From Ancylostoma caninum (taxonomy: Eukaryota > Nematoda > Chromadorea > Rhabditida > Ancylostomatidae): a stretch of DNA of 64,000 nucleotides. Both the position numbers and the translations under genes were made by a program. Within the stretch, counting starts at the first letter, position 1; every line of letters begins with the position of its first letter. The stretch is taken from assembly GCA_037903475.1 (NCBI GenBank), contig JBAJFG010000079.1, forward strand, positions 1,116,001 to 1,180,000, read 5' to 3'. Below, piece by piece: positions 34,547-48,248 of this stretch. The notes under the pieces were generated by a model, which saw only the letters and a program-made list of their open reading frames with translations, searched no databases and was not told the origin of the DNA.

Positions 34547-37500
34547 TCACAATTCCATACCCTGGGCCTCGTCTTCCGAGAAGTCTGACATGCTCGAGAT
34601 GTCCGAATCGTCATCGGCTTTGTCCATATGATAGTCAGGCTTGCAGGACGACTCGTTAAAGAAACGACGCAGTGCATCCTCGGAGGCGAAACGCTCTACA
34701 TAGTCTGCAATAAAGAAAATGATATCTGCTAAGAGAACAGGCCAGTCCAATTCATAACACAAATTACTGCACGCTTACACAAAGAGGTGTAATGAAAACT
34801 GTCCCTATGGTAAGCAAAGCATATTTCTGATGAATTTTCGGGTAATACATTCCCAGAAGAAATCAGCAATGCATTAACACCTAATTAACTAATTATTGAA
34901 ACCAGAATAGCAAGTTAATCCACCAGGGATTATTAAATGAATTCTATAACAATAAATAAGGTTATAAGGTCTTGTAATTTCAATTACATCAGCACAATCC
35001 CATCGCTACAAGTCAGTGGCGGACGCAGGGGGGGGGGCGCCCCCCCCCGAGAATGGGTCGCCAAATTTTCGAAATTACTTTACAATACAAATAAAAATCT
35101 TGTGTTAGTTTATTTTTAATTGTTTATTTTTATTATTATTTTTAATATATTTTTTATTTATTGTTTATTATTATAATTAATATTATTATTAATTTTATTT
35201 TCCGTCTGGGTCCCCAAAACGGCGGAGACCCCACTTTTCTTCCCACGCCCCCCCCTCCCGCCCACTTTCTGCGTCCGCCACCGCTACAAGTGTACCAAAG
35301 GGTACCTATAGTCGCAGCGACGAATTGGCGTTCCTGAGACATCAACACCTTGAGCGTATGAAAAACGACCGTGCTTCCCTTGATAATATAACGTCAACAA
35401 TCATGTAGCTGGATTTGTTTACTGATGGCACGATTTCAGCACAGACTGGCGAATGAACGCCCCATCTTTTGCTCACCTTCATGCACAGCAGCACACTTTC
35501 AGCTTCTACCTGTGGTAAGCACGGCGAAGCGAGACAGAAGGGAAGTTTTGAAAGAAAAATTGGCGCCACGTTGGCGGATACAGGGAGTTTCAGAGTTGAA
35601 CAATTATTTGAAAACTAGAAATGAAAAACAAAGAACTATTGATGAGCTAATGCAAACTTTTTTCACCCATTTTAGGTTCTAATCAAGAGAAACTGATATC
35701 TTCCTCAGTGGTAGTCACCTCTGAGTCCACAAAGAAATGGAGCGGGCTCATGTTTGCTTACTCTCGTATATTCAAAATAAATCTAACCCCGTTCAGAGTG
35801 CCACGCAACTTTTTAACTCGCCTACATAGCTGCACGGGAAAGGCGTTGATGTAAAAAATATATATGATCTCATGTACACGTGCACCGCCGATGGCATAAC
35901 AGTAGACGTGCCTACACCATCTAGGCATGAGTGGTGTCTACGTGTGCACATAAAAGAGGCAAATGTCTTACTGCAATGAAAGAAATCATTGCATTGTAAT
36001 GCAACAAAAAGAGAAAACAACAAAGTAAAGGAAGAATTATGCGGTATAATAAATTTTCATGTCATTTCCTATGCTAAACACGGCTACCACTGCTACACGA
36101 TGTTGATGACTTCGAACAAATATCAACCTTCTTATTCACTTTTATATGGGAAATATATTATCCTGTCAAGTACTGGTAAAATTGTTTACGATAGGTACCT
36201 ATGAACCGCCAGATTACGCTAAGATAGCATTTGTATAGATACTCCGAGCGCTCCGAGATTGAAAAGATTCTAGATGGTCACAAATTTAGGTTTTCATCTT
36301 TTTCAACTGTTCGTCTCGTGAACTAACGAGGACATCATCTGTAGGCAGTAAACTGTAGGCCTTCTGATGCAGTCCTCTTCTCTACGAACCAATGGTTCTC
36401 ACCAAATATGAGACGAAAATAAAGTAGCAATTCTCTCCGCTTGCGCATTTGACAGGGGTGTATGACAACGTAAATGGTAAAAACCGTGTGTTGTAAAATT
36501 CGCAAACTCCCCCCCCCCCCTCCTCCCACCGCTACCATAGTGTGTTTACGACATAAGAACCAGTAAAACGTAGTACAAGCGCACTTCTCACAATCTTCAA
36601 AAGCAGCTACTTCTTTTCCGATTCGATCGATTCGAGTGTACGCAACTGGGAACAAAAGGTGGACGTTATATCGTGTGGTGAACAGAAATGACGTAAGAAT
36701 ATGTTCCCATGATGCATGAGCTGGATCCTGGCTTGTTTGGGATGACCCAAACTGGCCTCCGGAATTTACTCTGTCAGAAAGTGTTGCTAAAAACTAACCT
36801 AGAATGAGTGCCTAACTAAATTTACTTGAAGGTACTAGAATTTCCTAAGATCTGAATTAGTTCGACAGTTAGGGACAGTGTTTGCACATGTCTCCGTAGA
36901 ATGAATCCGAAGGCCAATTGCCAGTGATGGACAAATTGGAATTTATCCTCATGAATACATTTTCGCTCAATTTATGTAGGCGAAAAGTAACACATCTATA
37001 CAATTTTAGTTTTAGTTCATCTATACAATTTTAGTTTTTTAGGTTAGTACAGCTCCCTATTGAGTGAAATTATGCTATAAATTACAATTAGGGCAGAACA
37101 ATGTATTAGATGCATTTTAATTCGAGAGTATGATGCGGTCACACGAGGAGATTTTCCAAAGCTACTTCATGAAACACATGAAAACTTCGCATTTTCTTTT
37201 CAAAAAACGTTTGGATCTAGAACTGATTCTAAATAGTTTTCTTTTGAAGTCCGATCGCCTTGGTACCTTTTTTTTGGCGAAAATCCCACTTTCTTCCTAA
37301 CTCTTCGCTTAACTCCTCCCTCCTCTCCCCGCGGGAGATTACAGATTAAGCAAGGTTCAATTACCTAATTAAGTGATTAACAAGTGACACGAGAACGTAC
37401 TCATACATCCCCCCCCCCCACCCCCAACCCCCGGGTCTCCTCTCAAAAATTATCACCGACTCAATCGAAGCGGGCGAATCGAGCTGTCATAGCAATGCAT

Positions 37501-40500
37501 AACCCACTACCCAAATTCATCCCATCTCATGACGCATACACATATCGACCGCAGCATGAACAATGAGTGCAACTGGGATTTACGCACTAAATACAACCCA
37601 TATAAGTCGGAGGGCGTGTTCTGCTCCATTTCGGAGCATTAGTCTATTGTTGCAGTGCAGGCAGTGTGGTTTTTGTTGTTAATGGCGGCAGCGCGGCAAC
37701 AGCAGCCCCTGCACAGCAAAGGAAAACACATTTGCACAGCCAGCGCCGCACAAACTGCTCTGTGTAATAGAATCGACTGTTTACGTCTTCAATAAGAAAA
37801 GAAAATGCTACTTCACCATGCATTATCGCTCCGCTAATGGCTAACAGATGCTCTTGCGTTTAGTCTCAAAGCCAGCTAATACCTTTTCTAGCTAAAAAGA
37901 GCATTTGGGGAAATCATTTGGATTGCTTCTATAAGTAGGAGACCTTCCAGGGGATATGTTCACAAGTTCTCATTGTAAAGGCACCCACTCGAAGCACAAG
38001 TGTCATCCTTCGACGACAACAATAGGTCGTCTTATGGGGGTTCCCCTCTCACATTCCTAGAGGCAAAACTAATTTGAAATGTTAAATGAGATCCACAGGG
38101 TATTATTTTCTAGAAGGACACATTCCCTTATGAGAATGTAGAGCCTTGAGAAAATGACAATGCCGGCTGACTCTGAAAACCGCAAATCCCCTCATGTAGC
38201 ACGCCGAAAGGCCTTTTTTATGGATTGGAACCGCGTCACAGACACAGCAGGCTGGATACGCGTGCTGCGATGAACGAGCGAACGCCTCGCCGAATGCACT
38301 TTTTCGCCTCGACTCTACGCAAACGATGCCCGATAAAAATAACGTCTAATACTTCCGCACTGTCGTACGCGCTATGACCAAATATTTGGAATCAGAACGA
38401 CTCTTCTGGGAACTGTCCTCATCACAAATCATCCTAGAACCGATTCATCACGCGATTTGATGCGAGGTGCAAAAGTGGAGCACACGCAGTCATAGCAACA
38501 ACTTGGGATGTTCAAGCTGTGCACGAAAGATCCATGAACGTCAACAAATCTGGCGTTCACAATCAAATCCTATCCTATCAAATAATGAACCACACAAATT
38601 TTCCTAGCAAGAGGATACCGATTTCCGCACCATTCCAATGGGTTTCATCGATTGTCAGTGGAGAATTAAACTGTAGAGACTAGCGAGCACCCACAAAGCT
38701 AGAATCTGATGCACGTTTTCCCTCCGGAAAATGTATTTTGTTTGAACACATGCATGCCATCGAAGGTCCAATGTACCCTATCATTTCAACATTCGCGCAA
38801 ATCACAAAGATAAAAACAAGCAGCCATGTTTCGGCGCCATTTCACCTTGGGCCACGTGTGGCATACTCAGCAGTAGGTAGACGACAGTCTTACATTCCAG
38901 AAGCAAAGAGCTCGATTACACGGCCTAACACGACCCATCATATGCTTCTGACTAGGTTATGCGTGGGCAAGAAGTAGCCTCAAAAAATGTGCGAATTGTT
39001 CAAGTTGTAATCCATCTTCTCCGAATTATTCCAGTAAGCTAAATCATCTTCAATTTTTAATCTCTTCATTTCAATTTTTGTCTCTTTTTCCAGGCTCCTC
39101 AAGTGAATGATGCGGGTAGCGGTGCAGAAACCTGTGTCGTGTTACAGGTTGTCAAAACAAGTGGAACCGCGAAAAAAAATCGAGCGTGAATGATGATCTG
39201 ATGGTTTTGCGAACGATCAAATAACAGGTAAGTTGAGAAGAAGAATCCCCAGAGAATTTTAAGACCAAACTCCAACAAAGCTCATCTTAGACGAGCTTCG
39301 GCAGGAATTTTGCTTCTTGCTCTTCAGCTGTCAATAACTTCTTGTAAAGCTGACTCAGAAGCAGCAGCGCAAAGCTTCGATGACGTGATTATCTCTATCA
39401 GTCCTCCGACAAAACATGTGCAGACTCCTCAGCAGTGTTTGATGTGAACCACCAGAAGGGTTTCAAGTCAGCTTGGCCTGTTAGACCCTTGCTTTCACTT
39501 CACGTTTGGCAAGTAGACCGATACCATACAGGAGAAAATTGGTAGATAAACTATAGTTCCAGCCGACCCATTTCGAAGTGTTCACAAAAACGTAATGTCC
39601 GTCTCAAAAAATGACCAATACTCAACATAGGCCGCAGGCAATCAAACTGAGACAATGAAATTCTCAAAGGTGGAAGCACATCTGGCAGCAATGAAATGAA
39701 AACGAGATCTCGCTTTATAGTTACTTTGGATTCTGTAGTATGCAGTGATCAGGTGTGCTGTGACATCATTTAGAAAATCTAGTTTTTCAATGGAGAAGGT
39801 GGTTGCTGGATGAAAATAGCTTTTCCGTGGAGATCAAATTTTTCTAAAAATCACATATTGCACACATTTCAGACTGCCTTTAGAACCTGTGCCCATGCTA
39901 AGAGCGTAGAAATTCTTCTAAGCACGTCAAGGTTTGATTCCCCAAAACTTTCACAGCACTTCGAGAAATCCCGCCGGTTCAAAGAATGTGGAAAACATGT
40001 TCGCATGTTACTAAAACATCAGAAAACATGAAAAACCTCTGGTTTCTTCATTACAGTGAAACTATACCCTTGCATTTCTTCTTAAATTCCTCGGGTTTGT
40101 GGAGGTAAAGGGCAGCAGCATCGCCGTTGAGCGGATCCGTAGGATTCGGATAGGTGAGCAGTTGTGGGAGGAATGACTCAAATATGTTGGCTAGATCATA
40201 TAGGGCCGTCCATGCCTGAAAAAGAGCGAATCAATCGAGAGTCAGCCAATTGGTGCACATCTTAGGGCTGATTACAAGCCATTCTTGACATTGGCTGGAA
40301 CATGGGAAAATCCGGGTTTCCGAAAAAAAGCCCCATAAAACAAGATGTCACGTCCCACGAATACGTGAGATATGCAACAAACAACAATATAAATGGAATC
40401 ATGTACAGTCTCCATTGTACTGATCGGGGTTTTCACGCCATATACTGGACTAGCGCCCCTTCGAGACGCTAGAAAGTGATGGAGCAGCCACTTGGGGCAG

Positions 40501-43500
40501 GTAGAAAAGCTTCACACATGTGAAATGCTTAAAAAATAAAAAAAGAAGCAAAACTATTAATTAACTGAGCTCAAATATGGAATTCTCCTTGCAAATTCCG
40601 TATATTCTGAGTCTGGCCGCCTCGCCAACATCGGGCCTCCATATTTCTCGTGATCCTTACTTCCTTAGAATTCTTAGTCACACAACTACATGCAAAATAT
40701 TTTCCGATACAATGATACCACCTACTGTTTTTTTTTTTTTGGCACTGCACTCATTCAATGGACCCGTTATATTCAATGGCCTATGGACCCGCTATAACCA
40801 GCCACTCCCAACTATGCACAAAAGCATCTTTCAGATGGCTTTAGAATGAAATTACTTTACAATACATATAGAAATCTTGTATTAGTTTATTTTTATTATT
40901 AATATTAGTATAATTTTTATTAATTATTTATTTCTATAATTAAGGTTTTATTGATTTTATTTTCCGTCTGGGTCTCCAAAACGGCGAAGAACCCACTTTT
41001 TTCCCACGCCCCTCGCGCCCACTTTCTGCGTCCGCCAGTGGTGGGCCCGTATACTGGCGTTTTCCCCACTACTGGGTCACGGCGTTCCTAGTCCATCGGT
41101 GGACTCGTATACTGGCGTTTTCTCCACGACTGGGCCATCGCAGACCCACTTTCCATTCGAGCACCCAGTGGCAGGGCAAAAAGTGGGCGGGAGGGGGGGG
41201 GGGGGGGCGTGGGAAGAAATGTGGTCTCCGCCCTTTGGGGATTCACGGGGACCCAGACGCAAAATAAAATTAATGAAAACATTATTGCAATAACAAATAA
41301 TTTGAAGGAGTTATGCAAAAGTATTAATAAAAATAATCCGTTGAAAATGGACAAATGTAGGATTTTTATTTGCTTTGTGAAGCAATTTCAAAAATTTGCC
41401 TTGGCGCTTCCCCGCTACTGGGCTAGACCAGACCCACACTCCATCCGTGGACCCATATCCAAACGTTTTTCCCACGATTGGGTCACGGCAGGCCTTTTCT
41501 CAATCGGTGTGCACCTATCCTGGCGTATTAGTGTTTTTTCTGAACTATGGAGCCCCGTCATCAGTGCACTCGCACTCCAAGTAGATCTCGAGAATAAAGG
41601 AGGAAAGTTAGGAAATACTCAGAAAGTATGGTCAACACAAAACACAAGTGGTTTCAACAAATGTTACAACAGCTGAAGATGACGCGTTCTTCGTTCGTTC
41701 ATCCTGTGTATTTGATTGTAGTGTCCTTCTTAGAAACAACTACGAGTCCTAAAACTCCCTAGTCCCTGTGCGAGCCCAATGGAATGAGAGCCAAACGCAC
41801 GTCCCCGGTAAAGAAACCGAACGTATCTCATCGCTGCGAGACCTCTCACAGCACCCACTGATTTGCTCGACGTGGTCTAGAGCATTTCAATCGCTGCTGT
41901 GTGGAGGCACTTCCAAACGCCAATACGGGGGCTACTCTGCTCCATGCACTGCTGCTATGCAATGTCAAATCATTGTAAACACTGTCCCGCCCAGATGGCT
42001 CGAGACCATCAGAGCGCGGTCCCGCAGCGAAGCCCTGAAAGCGCTGTCTAAACCTCTCGCTTTCATTATTGGGGACTAAATCCATTTCTCTGTCACTTTC
42101 ATCCTTTCGGTGCTTTGGTGCTAAAGGCAGCTATCACGGAAATTTTTGGATTGAAGATTTCGCGGTATATCGGAGTTTTTAGGGACGATGAACTCGTTGA
42201 CAACGGTGAAATAGCGTGAAACACGCGAAAAAGACAGAAAATGATGGCGGTATTTCAAATGTCCACAGCGCGGACGAGTGTTCCGTGATGGGTCCCGCCA
42301 CGGAACCCTGCAAATGGTACGAATTTCATAGACACGCCCCCGCTGAATCGCATGCGCACACCCTATCAACGGGGTTAGTTGACGCGACGGTACCAAAATG
42401 TCCAGAGCGGCAGATGTGTCCACGGCAGTATCATCGCAGGTAGGCGGCCATTCAAGGTGTTCAACTTTCTGTTGCGATTGCCCAGCGGCCGGCTACATGT
42501 TAAGCGACTCATTTCAGAAGTGAAAATTTCCGTGAGTGCTGCCTTTAAGAGGATAGTTATTTTTGTGATCACGTGTGGCAAGACGGAATTCTTACGGGCG
42601 CCTCCGTCGAAAACATGACTTTGAACACCATAATGTTACCAGCGGCTTGAAGAAACCTTGGGGACACAGCTCATCCAAGAGCAAAGAATAGTGCATGGGG
42701 AACCCGAAAAACCAGGAATTCCTGCAGAACTATGGACATATGATATAGTAACAAAATCGGCATCCTTTGTCCTCCCTGAAGAGTTAACTGAAGACCATTT
42801 CCAAAAGCTTGCAGTAACTGGTTTCAGTCTTGACGTCAAGAACAGGCCCCAAATCCTGGCCCCATGAAATTGATTGTATCTTTGTGTGCAGCCATAATAT
42901 GTGTTATTAACCACATATAATCGAAACTCGACTCGTCAGAGAAACATACGTCATGTGGACTCAATCGCTCCCGACCTCTGATTTTCAATAATGTAAGAAA
43001 GAACTGCTCCCTTTGATAAGCAGCAACATCAATATGTTCTTTAAGCCATTAACGTCTCAATTCGAGACAGCAATCCACACATTACAGCAAGTGTCATCAA
43101 CAGTGTAAGTGTTCGTAAACCATCCCTAGTCGAGAACTTCTGAGAACACAAGAAAAAAGTAAGGAGAAGGTACGACCTAGCACGAGAAAAACGTGAAGAT
43201 TGTAAAACTGTTATGAAGTTCGTACAAACGCTACCTGATTGATAACGTCAAGACAGACGGAACCACTTGCTTCGTCGATGTTCGGATGGAAAATCTTATT
43301 CATAAATCCTATTGAAGGCGATTTAAAAGGATACTTCTCGGGCAGTTCGACACGCACTCGCCACACACCGCCTTCGTACGCAGCTGGAGTGTTGCAAAAG
43401 TTAGTTAAGAATATGACATCATAATCGCAACGTAAAAGTTATGACAGAAAGTACTAACTTCCAGATGGCCCATAAAATTTGACGTTGAATTCGTTAAGTC

Positions 43501-46500
43501 CACCTGTTATGTTCACTTCGTGTTTGCTTTCAATCCTGAAAAAAAGACGGTCCTAAAAAAGACGCTGTGAATCAAATGGCTTATATTCCTGCTGTCACAC
43601 TTCTCGGAAAATCTAGCGATTTCGTCACTGCAGCGGCTGCGACAATAGTTTCGGTACATACTGATCGTGGCCGGGTGTCGCTGGCGCCGCCGCCACTGTC
43701 ACCGAGAGCAAATCAACACGTACCAAAATCTTTGTCGCAGCGGGCGCAGTAACGGAAACCACTACACTGCTCGAAAAGCACAATGCCAACACCTGCTCTG
43801 TTTTGAAAAGATGCGCTCACAACGGTATCATTTTGCTAAGTTCTTTGAATAAAAGTCTACAGCTTCAAAGGCGGTACCCTTAGTAATCTTGCTCTATTAT
43901 TTTGATGTAATCCCAGATTTAGCTCAGCGAAGAGAACAAAACAGTGATCAGTTTTGTCAAATCCTGCAAAAGAAAACGGTTGCGGTTGCTCCCAATTTAG
44001 CCTTTCAAGAAAAGACGGCCGAGTTGCGCGAGGAGGAGATGGGAGGAGGTAGGAAAAAGCAAGTTTTATCATAGGGAAGAAGCGTGATTATAGACGAAAA
44101 CGTACATTCATTTCACGCCACAACCCAACCGGTGGAATGATTGAAACACATCTAATCTTTTGTACAATACACTGAGAATCTGATGCATTCGATTGTGCAG
44201 CTTTCGTAGAATCATTAAGACCGCTCAAGCTCCGAAACACTCGTACACGATAATTACCACGGGTAAATCCTTCAGAATGACGTGATGAAACAGCGCAGAG
44301 TCTCAAGTTTATTGTGCTCACTACCACTTCATGCATCACAAAGGAATATTCAGGATATTTTGCTTCTTAACCGCTCCTAATTGATTCTATTTTAAGCAGA
44401 AAGACCGGTTCAAATAAAATGTATGTACAATTTAAATAGTGCATCTACTATAGAATCATTCTGTAACGGAACAATGTTTTTAGGGCGGAACGCCATGGGA
44501 GGAACTGATCGATAACTGCCACACATTCAGTTTTCACTAAACGGTGCACATAATGTTGATATATTCACACAGAGACCAAACTTCACTCGTATGTACGAGC
44601 TTCGTAGCTATAGTTCCTGCTTAGGCCGCATGGTACCAGGAGCTTGAGGGAACTGGTCCGTCTTATTGCGTACAGTTCCTGTCATCTCAGTACGCTGGTG
44701 GTTCAATTCAGCGTAGCATATTCAACACTGCGTATTGGCGCACATCATACCACGACGTGCCAGTTATCGTACGTTGCTCTGCATGCATATTCGCTGCTTC
44801 AGCGCGTCCAGGCGCTGCGAATAGAAGCCTGGTAAACGCAAGCAGGTGAAGAAAAGGATTAAGATCTACGCAATTTATGTGAATTCGGTCTTAGTGCGTC
44901 GTGTGGGTTAGCTAAGATGAGCGTATGTTGCGTATGAAAAGAGTTGGCTTTATCATAGCGTGAACATCGCTCACTTGACACTTATATGGCTGCCGCTATG
45001 CTTCACGTGGAGTTCAGCTTTCTACGCCGCCGCCGCCCAGGCGACATCGATTTTGATAAGTATCGATTAGCGATGCTCGCGCAGTAGCAACAGCAACGCT
45101 GCCGCGTCTAAAATGGATAGGTATCGGAATCGATGTCGCTGGCAACGGCGACGCAGGACGCTACACGCCACATGGAGTATAGTGCAGCAGCCTCCCACAC
45201 ACAACCTTTGACTCCCATCTGCGAACGAAAACACAGAAGCCCACGTGTTTGCCATTCTAAAACGTTCTCCATCTCGCATCAAATATTAGAGCAAAGTTGT
45301 TTCTGTTGTTCTGCATATCATACAGAATTGTGACAGTTTCAGTTTGTAAATAACTTCATTCACGACCAGTCACGTTTTAGCAGGCAATGCACAGAAACTT
45401 TCGCATACAAAAACTGGTTATGACTGCCTGATCTTGAGACACTGTGTAAGGTGGACTTCGCTACTCTAGCCCGACGTTTCATGCCAGGAATCTCATGACA
45501 ACACAACTGTGGTGAAATTGCGCCGCGCTGCATCAAGCATTAAGCGCATAAGAAAGGAAAATATGCGAGTAATGTTACTAGGAGCAAACTCCTGCTTGTG
45601 GACAGGATTCACCCTTGCTGGTGATCATGCACTGACAGCTTCCGCGCAAATTCTCGAAAAAAAAAACTATTCCTATTAGATGTGGCGTTTTAGATATACC
45701 GTTCTCCAGTTCTAAGTTGCTTTTTTACCCCTAGAGATAATTAGGTAGCGATATGCTTGAAGCGTTCCCAATAAATAGATAAAGATGTCTGAGCGATTTG
45801 AAGATGATGTTGGCATTTGAGAGATTTGTAGAGTTACTTGAAGCATTTTTGTTCCCTACTTACTATTGAAAGGTTTTTCTGGAGCCAGGATATGTTGGAT
45901 ATAACTTGTTTCTGCTCAAAATGAGTTATGAACAGCTTTTGGGCAACGGAGGTAATTTGAACATAACCTGCCCTGCTTCAAACGTTCCAGGTAATCAAGA
46001 TATATAAGTACAACCTATCACGCCACCAACAAGTTGTATACAACTCATATGGAGGGGGAGACTTGTATCTAACACATCTTCACAGTTATGAAAACACTGT
46101 TGCAAATTGGAAAAAACCTCATAGAAAGCTTGATCATAAGCACACTAATAAGTTGTTCTGAGCCTTCAACATTGCTCAAAAGTTCTTAGTTGTGTACATT
46201 ACCATACCAGCACACCCGCCAGCTCTCAGGTGCTCTCTTAGTACGATTGGAACCTTTCTGATTTGAGGAGGCAACAGATCTCAATCGAATCTTGGGTAAG
46301 TTGCTGTTGTTTTCGTGTAGCAAACCTCATGCTTTTCCCCTGCACCCCTCCCCCTAATCTCGAAGGAAACCACCAACAACAAGAGTTTCTAATCCTACGA
46401 CTGTAAAGTCCTAGATGAACTCTTTTGCACAACAGACTCTAGTACTTCGGTTAATTGCGTTAGCAGCTAATGAGAGGTGGCTTTGAACTTTGCATGTGTC

Positions 46501-46844
46501 AGGTAGTTCCTTGGCTAAGGCAAATATAAGTTCGCAATAGCACGTCATTGAACGGCATTGATCTGGCTGAGCCACCATCAGCCGTCGAAGAACGCACAGG
46601 CCTAGCCAGTAACTGGACACGCGAACAGCATGTGAAAGTGTCGCTGAACACGAAACAGAAGTGATAGGTGAGGAGGACCCAAAGCGGCCTCGGGATCGAT
46701 CAGCTGTACTAACCAACGATCGATGAGGCTGCTTTGTGTGGAGATGCAAGGTCGTTTAGGAAATTTTCGGAAACGCTAAACTTGAACTCACAGCTTTATC
46801 ACATCGGTGTCCATGCGGCGTTTTCCAGAACTGGGCGACGACAT
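34547..46844 (-). CDS. ubc-8: ubiquitin-conjugating enzyme E2 H (UBE2H/Ubc8)
   Basis: There are five minus-strand exons: 46792-46844, 43459-43535, 43235-43383, 40068-40215 and 34547-34704. Phases join to 194 residues (human 183). The start [20 protein letters not shown] is diagnostic. The UBC fold follows: [57 protein letters not shown] with active-site Cys87, and [20 protein letters not shown]. The acidic tail [20 protein letters not shown] is conserved with vertebrates. UBE2H is the E2 of the CTLH/GID E3 ligase and takes part in regulated protein turnover. Introns are very large (5.4, 3.0, 3.3 kb) and hold a hAT MITE, a TTAA element and a copy of the composite minisatellite repeat. Exon 3 to exon 2 is only 75 bases apart. 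Identification is secure, including the isolated first exon. Confidence 0.95.
35014..35283. mobile_element. 270-bp hAT-type MITE
   Basis: Starts CAGTGGCGGACGCAGG and ends in CTGCGTCCGCCACCG. It is flanked by a perfect 8-bp duplication CTACAAGT (35006-35013 and 35284-35291). The CAG start and 8-bp target site are hallmarks of hAT transposition. The interior is AT-rich and bounded by poly-G/poly-C tracts. It lies in intron 4 of ubc-8. Confidence 0.9.
35292..40067. other. rest of ubc-8 intron 4
   Basis: Poly-C tracts lie at 36509-36520 and 37410-37419. Several plus-strand open frames (35425-35682, 38738-38977) lack motifs. No nested gene can be supported. Confidence 0.4.
40470..41640. repeat. 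composite repeat, copy A (minisatellite plus hAT MITE pieces)
   Basis: It opens with gagcagccacttggggcagg and gaagcaaaactatt, like 57189-57270. Then comes a left-truncated hAT MITE ending at 41038, units of the 60-bp repeat (ccgtatactggcgttttccc, actgggccatcgcagaccca), and a second MITE fragment starting CAGTGGCAGGGC at 41146 and losing its right end near 41398. More 60-bp units follow, then atctcgagaat. It lies in intron 3 of ubc-8. Confidence 0.75.
42125..42544. mobile_element. 420-bp TTAA-type element, member 4
   Basis: The ends AGGCAGCTATCACGGAAATT and AATTTCCGTGAGTGCTGCCT are inverted. The right flank is TTAA (42545-42548) and the left CTAA, one change away. It lies in intron 3 of ubc-8. 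Ends share AGGCAG with members 1-3. Confidence 0.75.
43536..46791. other. ubc-8 intron 1
   Basis: An imperfect inverted repeat occurs at about 45025-45160 (cgccgccgcccaggcgacat against atgtcgctggcaacggcgac, with a gataagtatcgatt core). No nested gene is recognised. Confidence 0.4.
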
Positions 46845-47420
46845 TGCTATTTGCTCGAGTATGTAATGGGAAGAAGGCAGTAACGAGGCTAAAAGGCAGA
46901 CGGAGACGAAGTCTCAAGGGCGCCGATGACGCGACGACACAGCTCGCGGACTCCTCACCTAAACGCAGTGCAGTGAGAGCAATTCAGGCGAATGATTCTT
47001 GACCATCAACGAAGAACGCTGTTTTTCCAAGCAAGTCGATACTGCACGCAAGCGACAGCGCTACAACCCGGCATCAGGCAGATGAATTAACGCTTCAAGA
47101 CCGAGAATCGGCCAGGAAAATGCTGTACATACACCAGACTAGCAACCACCATGAAGAGAACCCGCTTATAGTTGGACTCGGCGAGTCAAAACAGCCCAGG
47201 GTGCGAGCAAAGTGCGCCGCGTCATGTGATGGGGCGGGTCGCCGGCGATGAATAGCTGCGGGCTGCTGCTGCCGTCCGTCCGGACCCGCGGCAAACGCGC
47301 TCCGCAGCCAACGGCGCGGCGCCCGCTGGCGCCGTGCCATCTTCACTGGCGCGCGCGCTTCTGAATCTCGTTTTCCCCAGCCTCTCCTCAGTCTTTTTTT
47401 CTACTCCACTTCTGGTCGTC
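46845..47420 (-). promoter_or_regulatory. GC-rich region upstream of ubc-8
   Basis: 47215-47360 is distinctly GC-rich compared with the surrounding DNA and lies 370-520 bp upstream of the ubc-8 start codon. It may be the promoter or first untranslated exon. No TATA-like box or clear trans-splice acceptor stands out. Confidence 0.3.
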
Positions 47421-48097
47421 GGCGACAGCATCAGTTTCTGGGTAAGTTGCCTCACAGACAGACTCACTTCTCTCCTTTGGGATACCCCTGCATATTATTA
47501 TTAAGTTTTGGTTTATTCATTTTCTTGTTGTGTTTCACTACTTTAAAGAATTATTTATCAGTTCTGTTTGTCGCGAGCATCGGGTTAGAGCACCACAGAC
47601 CCAAAACCCTCAAAACATTTGGCTGGAACTTTGTATAGAAGGTTATTTGAGGTGCTGAACACGAATATAATGTGTTTCATCAGGAAACATAGTTGTGAAG
47701 ATATTAGAGGAGAGGACGCGAGAAATAGTGCCGTATTCAGAGATGCAGGCGAAAAATGCAGATCATAGGCACAGGTACTCAATCACCGTCGTTTTTGAAA
47801 CGGATTACATCGGGCACTATTCGGCTAGTTCCGCCTCAAAAATTCCAGAATAAATAATTTCGTCCGAGCTTTGCCCCGGGGAGGGGGGGGTAATTGAGGT
47901 GCTGAACACGAATATCCTATCCGTTTTCTACCATGACTTTGCTTTCGTAAGGTTATGGTAGGTGTAGTGTAAACGCGGTATCTCCCAGAATCCTCTCGAA
48001 TTTTGCCTTGAGTGGCTGTTTCAGGAGTTGCGCACGATCGTCGTCTGCATTTATAGTGCATCGGAATCCGATCCGGTAGGTTAACAGAAAATACATG

Positions 48098-48248
48098 CAG
48101 TCCTCCTCAACAATATATACATACTTGCCTCATGCTCCACCACCCATCTGCTAAGCGGCGCCGCATCACCTATGCATTATCATACGTCGTGTGAGGGGCT
48201 AAGCTGACGGGCGATTTAGCGTGAGGCAAGGATTTTTGGGAAAGACTG
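48098..48248. mobile_element. MITE with CAGTC termini, copy 3 (inverted)
   Basis: It is the reverse orientation of the 6125 and 11739 elements: cttgcctcatgctccaccac at the left, gcgtgaggcaaggattttt and GAAAGACTG at the right. A TA follows the right end; the left end carries a small AT-rich insertion. Confidence 0.75.

Noticed and set aside
42636..43010. Possible Tc1-like transposase piece (minus strand, [10 protein letters not shown])
   Set aside because: Only one short phrase fits the family; surrounding frames do not.
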